In this document: positions 59,049-64,000 of the stretch, in pieces | Position numbering within the stretch: the stretch's first letter is position 1 | How the letters are laid out: each line of letters opens with the position of its first letter | Assembly (NCBI GenBank): GCA_963840275.1 | Contig: CAWIYK010000005.1 | Coordinates: forward strand, 1,116,001 to 1,180,000 | Source of the DNA: Actinophytocola sp963840275 | GTDB lineage: Bacteria > Actinomycetota > Actinomycetes > Mycobacteriales > Pseudonocardiaceae | Direction: 5' to 3' | Length of the DNA stretch: 64,000 nucleotides | Made by a program: the position numbers and the translations under genes | Notes under the pieces: model-generated | Told to the model about the DNA's origin: nothing | Databases searched by the model: none | The model's input: only the letters and a program-made list of their open reading frames with translations

Positions 59049-60551
59049 ATGACAGCGACGGTGCGATGGGCTGGTGCCCACGAATTTCCAGAAGTTCTGG
59101 CCCGATCGGCGGCGGAGGCCAAGCCGGTTCTGCTCGACCTGCATTCCTCGGAGTGTTCGGGGTGCCGCAACCACGACGCCTCGATCTACTCGAACCCGTT
59201 GGTAGCAGGCGAGATCGCCGAACACACGTTGCCGGTCCGCGTGCAGACGCACAATCCGGACCAAGCGAACACGGCCGTCATCGACAAACACATTTACATC
59301 TGGTCGCCCACGGTTCAGCTGCTCGCCTCCGACGGCACCCGGTACCACGAGTTCAACGGCGCGCCCCGGCGGACGCGACTGTCGGTGGGATATCAGACGG
59401 TTTTCCACGACACGCCCGGTCACCTGACGCCGGAGCTTTTCCACGCCCAGCTGGGCGTCGCACGCGGAAAAGCCGCGCTGCGCACGAATAATCACCGCGA
59501 CGCGATGCGCCTGTTCGACGGCGTGATCCGCACCTACCCGACCGACAAGATCGCGGTCGCGGACGCGAAGCGCTGGCTGGCCGTCGCGAAGTCCGGCGGG
59601 GTCGTCGAGAACTCGTTCGACGGCAGGTCGATGACGACGCTGAGCCCGCTGGCCCGTGCGGTCGAGCGGTTCTCGCACGTGGTGGCGAAGCTGCCCGACT
59701 CGGTGCTGATGCGGGACTGGATCGGGAAACCGGGCTCCGGCGGCTGGGAGTGGTACTCGGACTGCCTCAAGGAGGTCGTGCTCCAGGCGTACCAGGAGCT
59801 CTGCGACTTCGGCGTCGCCGCCGACCGGGAGCGTTCGATCCACGGTCCCGCGATGACCGACGCGCACCGCATCCTCGGCCAGCACCGCCTGGCCTACCGC
59901 GAGTTCCAGTCGCTGTGGATCGGGGTGCCGGACGCCCTGCTCGACGCGTACCCGCTGCCGTGGGAGCGGTCGCTGCGGGAGAACCTCGCGCACGTGATCA
60001 TGGCCGAGTGGTGGGCGTTCCGCCCGCTGGTGCTCGGCGCGCTGGAGAGTGGCCGCAAGGGGCTCGACCCCACGGTCGTCGAAGCCACGGAGACGGTCGC
60101 CGCCCACGGCGAGCCGCCGGGCTCGCACGAGACGCTCGGTGAGCTGCTCGCCCGCTACGAGCGGCTGCACACGCGCAACAGCCAGGACTTCTCCGACATC
60201 ACCGACAGCGAGCTCGGCATGCGCTCCGCCTGGTGGGAGGACGGCGAGGTCGACCTGCGGTTCCGGCTGAAGCGGTACGTGTGGCACCCGAGGGACCACT
60301 CGGCCTACATCGACAAGATCCTCGACGTCGCGGGCCACCGCAGGACGGCGACGCAGCGCTTCGCCGCCCGACTGTTCAGCGGCCTCGGTGTCGCGGAGGC
60401 CCCGCTCATCGGCACCGGTGAGCTGCTGACCGGCCGCTACCTGGATCTCGCGCAGAGCATCGAGGAGCGTGCCGACGAGGCCGAGCGGCTGTTGGAGATC
60501 GTCGCCGCCGAGGCCGAGGCCAGGCAGGCTCACGAGCCGAAGGTCGCGTGA
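59049..60551 (+). CDS. Thioredoxin-fold protein with C-terminal DinB-like helical domain
   Basis: 500 residues from ATG 59049. N-terminal thioredoxin fold with CSGC (C36, C39) in HSSECSGCRNHDASIY, then a cap with LLASDGTRYHEFNGAP typical of thioredoxin-like proteins, then helical regions: one with GGWEWYSDCLKEVVLQAYQE, a second with WWEDGEVDLRFRLKRYVWHP followed by RDHSAYIDKI that resembles DinB/MST-type metal-dependent thiol transferases (His residues in WHPRDH). A redox or thiol-cofactor role, for example mycothiol-linked, is inferred. First gene of the rightward run. Confidence 0.72.
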   Translation: MTATVRWAGAHEFPEVLARSAAEAKPVLLDLHSSECSGCRNHDASIYSNPLVAGEIAEHTLPVRVQTHNPDQANTAVIDKHIYIWSPTVQLLASDGTRYHEFNGAPRRTRLSVGYQTVFHDTPGHLTPELFHAQLGVARGKAALRTNNHRDAMRLFDGVIRTYPTDKIAVADAKRWLAVAKSGGVVENSFDGRSMTTLSPLARAVERFSHVVAKLPDSVLMRDWIGKPGSGGWEWYSDCLKEVVLQAYQELCDFGVAADRERSIHGPAMTDAHRILGQHRLAYREFQSLWIGVPDALLDAYPLPWERSLRENLAHVIMAEWWAFRPLVLGALESGRKGLDPTVVEATETVAAHGEPPGSHETLGELLARYERLHTRNSQDFSDITDSELGMRSAWWEDGEVDLRFRLKRYVWHPRDHSAYIDKILDVAGHRRTATQRFAARLFSGLGVAEAPLIGTGELLTGRYLDLAQSIEERADEAERLLEIVAAEAEARQAHEPKVA

Positions 60552-60633
60552 CTCGCGGCGCCGGGTCCGGAGGCAGCTGCTGCGCCGGACCCGGCGCGCG
60601 GTCCCGGACGCGTCGACCGGAGGGTCAGGAGCC

Positions 60634-61854
60634 GTGACCCGACCATTCACCCGCCTGCAGATCTCCTCGGCGTTCGCGAACTTCGCGGACGGCATGTCGC
60701 TGGTGGCGTTTCCGTTGCTGGCGGCGGCCTTCACGTCGTCGCCCCTCGCGCTGGGGGCCATCGCGGCGGCCAGGAGCCTGCCGTGGCTGCTGGTCTCGGT
60801 GCATGTCGGCGCCCTGATCGACCGCAGGGGCGCGGCGCGGCTGATGTACGGGTCCAACACCGTGCGGGCCGCGATCTTCGTCGCCCTGGCCGTCCTCGTG
60901 CTGTTCCCGACGGACATCTTCCTCGTCTGCCTCGGGCTCATGGCGTTCGTGGTGGGGGTGCTGGAGGTCGTGGCGGACAACTCGGCGCAGACGGTGTTGC
61001 CGAGCATCGTGCCGCCGGAACAGCTGCCCCGCGCCAACGCCCGGATGCAGCTCATCGAGAACGCCGGGCTCAACATGCTCGGGGCGCCGGTGGCGAGCGC
61101 GCTGATGAGCGTCCACCTCGCCGGACCGCTCGTGGTCATCGCCACCAAGTACTCACTGGCGGCGGCGACGCTGCGCTCCCTGGTCACCCGCGCCGAACGC
61201 GCCGCGCCGGGGGCCGACACCGGGGGCGTGCTGGCCGGGTGGCTGCACATCCGGCGTTCCAGGGCGCTGTTCACGCTCGCGATGAAGACGTCGTTGACGA
61301 ACGTCGCGCTCGGCGGGGCGCCCGCGATCATGGTGCTCTACGTCGACCAGCAGCTGCGCGCACCGAGTTGGACGTTCGGGCTGCTGCTCACCGTGCTCGC
61401 GCTCGGCACGGTCCTCGGCGCGGTCGTCGTGCCCCGGGCCCTGGCGCGCACCAGCGAGACGTTCATGCTGCGGCTTTCCGTGATCGCCATGCCGCTGCCG
61501 ATGTTCGTGCTGGCACTGGCCACGGAGTACTGGCTGGCGGCGGCCGCGTTGTTCGTGTGGGGCGCGTTGGAGATCACCTGGGGCATCGTCGCGGTCTCCT
61601 ACCGGCAGGAGGTGGTGCCCTACGAGCTGCTGGGCCGGGTCAACGCGGTCTATCGAATGATGGCGTGGGGATCGGTACCCATCGGTGGGCTGCTCGCCGG
61701 GCTGCTCGGTGAGCTGATCGGGATCTCCGGGGCCTACCTGGTGCTGGCGGGCATCCTGTGTCTGGCATGGCTGGTCTGCCCGATCATCCGGCCCGAGGTG
61801 CTCGACCTGGAACGGCGACTCCTCGTCGCACGCACGCAAGGAGGAGCCGCATGA
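60634..61854 (+). CDS. MFS transporter
   Basis: 406 residues from GTG 60634 (RBS GGAGGGTCAGGA). About 12 hydrophobic segments, first FANFADGMSLVAFPLLAAAF; the helix 2-3 loop VGALIDRRGAARLMYGSN and the MQLIENAGLNMLGAPVASALM segment are typical of MFS 3 exporters. 82 bp separate it from the thioredoxin-like gene, and it overlaps the MetRS-like gene by ATGA. Probably the product exporter. Confidence 0.88.
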   Translation: MTRPFTRLQISSAFANFADGMSLVAFPLLAAAFTSSPLALGAIAAARSLPWLLVSVHVGALIDRRGAARLMYGSNTVRAAIFVALAVLVLFPTDIFLVCLGLMAFVVGVLEVVADNSAQTVLPSIVPPEQLPRANARMQLIENAGLNMLGAPVASALMSVHLAGPLVVIATKYSLAAATLRSLVTRAERAAPGADTGGVLAGWLHIRRSRALFTLAMKTSLTNVALGGAPAIMVLYVDQQLRAPSWTFGLLLTVLALGTVLGAVVVPRALARTSETFMLRLSVIAMPLPMFVLALATEYWLAAAALFVWGALEITWGIVAVSYRQEVVPYELLGRVNAVYRMMAWGSVPIGGLLAGLLGELIGISGAYLVLAGILCLAWLVCPIIRPEVLDLERRLLVARTQGGAA

Positions 61855-63344
61855 CCGAGCGGACCAGCTACCTGCTCATCGGCTCGGCGCCCACTCCCAA
61901 CGGGCGACTGCACCTCGGTCACATCGGTGCGCAGTTCCTGAACCTGGACGTGCTGAAGCGGCACGCGCGGCGAGCGGGAGACGCCGCGATGCACTGCTTC
62001 AGCCTGGACACGTTCGACACGCCCATCTACCTCCTCGCGAAGCAGCAGGGCCGCACCGAGGCAGACGTCTGCCGGGAGTACATCGAGGGAATCAGGCAGG
62101 ACCTGGAGCACGTCGCGATCGACTACGATGTCCTGCTCGACACGTCGACCGACGAGGGGCGGGAGCTCGTCAGGAACGCGGCGGTGGAGCTCGACCGGCT
62201 GGTGGGCCCACGGAAGGTGCCGGTCGTCGAGAAGGTGGCGCACAGCCGGTCGACCGGGGAACAGCTGGTCGGCAGGATGCTCACCGGCGAGTGTCCCAAC
62301 TGCGGCGAGACCATCCGCGGCTACTCCTGCGACCCGTGCGGCCTGTTCCTCTCCGCCATCGAGGACATCCGCGACATCCGGGCCGCCGACCCCTCGGACT
62401 CGCTGGAGCTGCGGGACGTCACGAACTCCTTCGTGGCGGTCGACACCAGGGCGATCCGCGCCTACCACGACTCGCTCGTCCTCCCCGCGGTCACGCGCCG
62501 AAAGCTCGACGACGCCGCCGCCCTGCTGCTGGGCGAGGACCGGTTCCGCGCCAGGTGGACGGCGTCGGTGCCGTACGGCATCGGCACCGGGGTGCCCGGC
62601 CAGGTGTACTTCAACTACCTGCGGGTGACCGCGCACTTCGCGTTCGGCGAGATGGCAAGGGAAAAGCTCGCGCTGGCGAGCAACCCACTCGACGTGGGCT
62701 CCGACGCCGTGACCGTCCTGGCGTACGGAGTGGACAACCTCGCGGCGTACCTCATCGACAACGTGGCGCACCTGCTCGCGACCGAACGGTTCCGACGGTT
62801 CGACCACCACCTCGTGTCGCAGTTCTTCACCGTCGACGGGGAGAAGATCGCCACGAGCAAGCCCAACGCGCTCTGGGTGGCGGACGCGGCCGGCCTGCCC
62901 GAGTTCAGCAGGGACGGACTGCGCGGGTACCTGCTGTCCGTGGCGAGGCCGAACGTCGAGGTCGACCTGTCGACCGCGGCGCTGCGCGAGTTCATGGCCA
63001 CGCTGAACGGTCGGCTCGACCGGATCGTCGCCGGCGCGTCGGCCGGCCCGCCCGCCGTGGTCGACCGGGAGATCCTGGCGCTGGCCCAGAAGAGCATCGA
63101 CCGGCAGTCGGCCGCGCTGGCGCTCATCCACCTCGATCTGCCCGCGTTCTGGCGGCTCACCGACGAGTGGATCGACCGGGCGATTTCGGGCGGCTCCCGC
63201 GACCGGTACTCGGTCCTGGCCGGGTTCGCCGCCGTCGCGTCGCCCGCGCTGCCCGACACCGCCGGTGTGGTCTGGCGCCTGCTCGGGTTGGCCGGCGAGC
63301 CCGACCGCACGGGACTGAGGAGGCTCGCCACCGATGGACACTGA
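61851..63344 (+). CDS. MetRS-like class I aminoacyl-tRNA synthetase paralogue
   Basis: 497 residues. HIGH motif HLGH (21-24) in APTPNGRLHLGHIG; zinc knuckle CPNCGETIRGYSCDPC (C148, C151, C160, C163); KMSKS equivalent KIATSK (332-337). The C-terminal helical domain is short and the anticodon-recognition region of MetRS (NxxYxxxxPW) is not seen, so tRNA charging is unlikely. MetRS-like proteins without tRNA function occur in hydrazine synthetases (fused to a cupin, N-N bond formation) and could also make aminoacyl-adenylates for amides. No cupin domain is fused here. ATGA overlap with the MFS gene. Confidence 0.87.
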   Translation: MTERTSYLLIGSAPTPNGRLHLGHIGAQFLNLDVLKRHARRAGDAAMHCFSLDTFDTPIYLLAKQQGRTEADVCREYIEGIRQDLEHVAIDYDVLLDTSTDEGRELVRNAAVELDRLVGPRKVPVVEKVAHSRSTGEQLVGRMLTGECPNCGETIRGYSCDPCGLFLSAIEDIRDIRAADPSDSLELRDVTNSFVAVDTRAIRAYHDSLVLPAVTRRKLDDAAALLLGEDRFRARWTASVPYGIGTGVPGQVYFNYLRVTAHFAFGEMAREKLALASNPLDVGSDAVTVLAYGVDNLAAYLIDNVAHLLATERFRRFDHHLVSQFFTVDGEKIATSKPNALWVADAAGLPEFSRDGLRGYLLSVARPNVEVDLSTAALREFMATLNGRLDRIVAGASAGPPAVVDREILALAQKSIDRQSAALALIHLDLPAFWRLTDEWIDRAISGGSRDRYSVLAGFAAVASPALPDTAGVVWRLLGLAGEPDRTGLRRLATDGH

Positions 63345-64000
63345 GCGACGCGTGCCGGTGCTGTACGTCGGATGGTCGGGTGAGGCCGCCGACGCCTTGG
63401 CGCGACACGGAAGTGACACGACCTTCGTCGTCGCGGCGGCGAACGCGGCCGCCGCCACGGCGCATCCCGGCAGCGCCCGGGTCGTCGTCGTGCCGGACCC
63501 GGAGCGGGCCGACGACGTGGTCGAGGGTCTGCTCCGGGACTCGGTCGACGTGCGTGACTTCGCGCTGGTGTGCACCGAGCACGAGCAGGCCATCGTGCCG
63601 GCCGCGCTGATCGCCGCGGCGTACGGACGCCGGGGCCTTTCGGTGCCGACGGCCGTCGCGGTCCGGGACAAGTTCGTCCAGAAGGAGCTGGTCCGCGCCG
63701 CGAGCCTCCCGGTGGCGCGGTGCTGGACCGTCGACAGCATCGAGGATCTCGGCGCCCACCCCACCCCGTTCGTGGTGAAACCGCTCAACGGCGCGGGAAC
63801 GAAGCTCACCTACGCGGTCTCGGACGCGGCGTCGCTCGAGCGCGCGGTGCGCAACGTCACCGCCGCCGGGCAGACCGGCCCGTGGCTGGTCGAGGAGTTC
63901 GTCTCCGGGGCCGAGCTGCACGTCGACGGGGTCGTGCGGGACGGCGTCGTGCGGTTCCTCGCCGTGTCCAGGTACCTGTGCAACGTCATCGACATCCAGA
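63334..64000 (+). CDS. ATP-grasp ligase (3' end beyond the window)
   Basis: ATG 63334 overlaps the MetRS-like stop by 11 bp and 222 residues are present before the window ends in ...ATCCAGA. The pre-ATP-grasp region VVVVPDPERADDVVEGLL and a Rossmann-like start VPVLYVGWSGEA are followed by the ATP-grasp subdomains: RDKFVQKELVRAASLPVARC, FVVKPLNGAGTKLTYAV (ATP lysine) and PWLVEEFVSGAELHVDGVV (family ELxxD region). Such enzymes form amide, peptide or thioester bonds from acyl-phosphates. The translation runs to the edge without a stop, so the gene is partial. Confidence 0.9.
   Translation, partial: MDTERRVPVLYVGWSGEAADALARHGSDTTFVVAAANAAAATAHPGSARVVVVPDPERADDVVEGLLRDSVDVRDFALVCTEHEQAIVPAALIAAAYGRRGLSVPTAVAVRDKFVQKELVRAASLPVARCWTVDSIEDLGAHPTPFVVKPLNGAGTKLTYAVSDAASLERAVRNVTAAGQTGPWLVEEFVSGAELHVDGVVRDGVVRFLAVSRYLCNVIDIQ

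Overview
The window is high-GC DNA with many GTG starts, mostly short gene spacing and frequent ATGA/GTGA stop-start overlaps. An F420-type LLM oxidoreductase gene, a GlfT2 galactofuranosyltransferase and an iniBAC-type dynamin locus point to a filamentous actinomycete of the cell-wall-arabinogalactan group. Pseudonocardiales (Lentzea/Saccharothrix/Amycolatopsis relatives) is my inference, not a measured assignment. No tRNA, rRNA, CRISPR array or intact insertion sequence was found.

1-12.3 kb: the end of a nonribosomal peptide pathway. A 5'-truncated NRPS ([A]-PCP-C-A-PCP-TE) and its MbtH partner end at a strong hairpin. Next comes a coupled gene set: both subunits of B12-dependent glutamate mutase (3-methylaspartate synthesis), a stand-alone AsnRS/AspRS-like class II catalytic domain, and a stand-alone FMN glutamate-synthase domain. 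These look like a supply line for an unusual amino acid, possibly 3-methylasparagine. An unknown 118-residue protein, a 146-bp MITE-like element bounded by TA, an MFS exporter and a secreted trypsin-like protease follow.

12.3-34.7 kb: a divergent sugar-centred region. Leftward are a GlfT2-type galactofuranosyltransferase and an O-carbamoyltransferase. Rightward is one almost gapless run of 19 genes (16.0-34.7 kb): HAD phosphatase, O-methyltransferase, two Fe(II)/2-oxoglutarate oxygenases, GTP cyclohydrolase IB, two ANL ligases, alpha/beta hydrolase, carrier protein, radical SAM enzyme, three APH-fold proteins, four glycosyltransferase-like proteins, AKR, SDR and an MFS exporter. I know no characterised pathway with this combination.

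35.0-44.0 kb: a probable catabolic locus. It holds an acyl-CoA/AMP ligase, a FadR/FCD-type GntR regulator with a Cache-domain gene, a GlcF-like Fe-S protein and GlcD-like FAD protein, a small protein, an APC permease and an LLM oxidoreductase. Two genes are broken as read: a one-base frameshift in the Cache gene and an in-frame TAG in the LLM gene.

44.0-57.4 kb: envelope-stress genes: a LuxR/STAND regulator (IniR-like) facing an iniB-iniB'-iniA-iniC-like operon on the minus strand, with lipoproteins, a membrane-anchored Hsp70 and small membrane proteins. A remnant of an iniC 3' end lies antisense to the end of the regulator, and an 18-bp perfect stem separates iniB from iniA.

57.5-64 kb: the start of a second small biosynthetic set: class V aminotransferase, thioredoxin-DinB-like protein, MFS exporter, a MetRS paralogue and an ATP-grasp ligase cut by the window end. 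The MetRS paralogue plus ATP-grasp pair is the most promising lead for new chemistry.

Across the window the 13-mer GTCC-N3-GTGGAC (best form GTCCAC-A/T-GTGGAC) recurs far more often than base composition predicts, in several reading frames.
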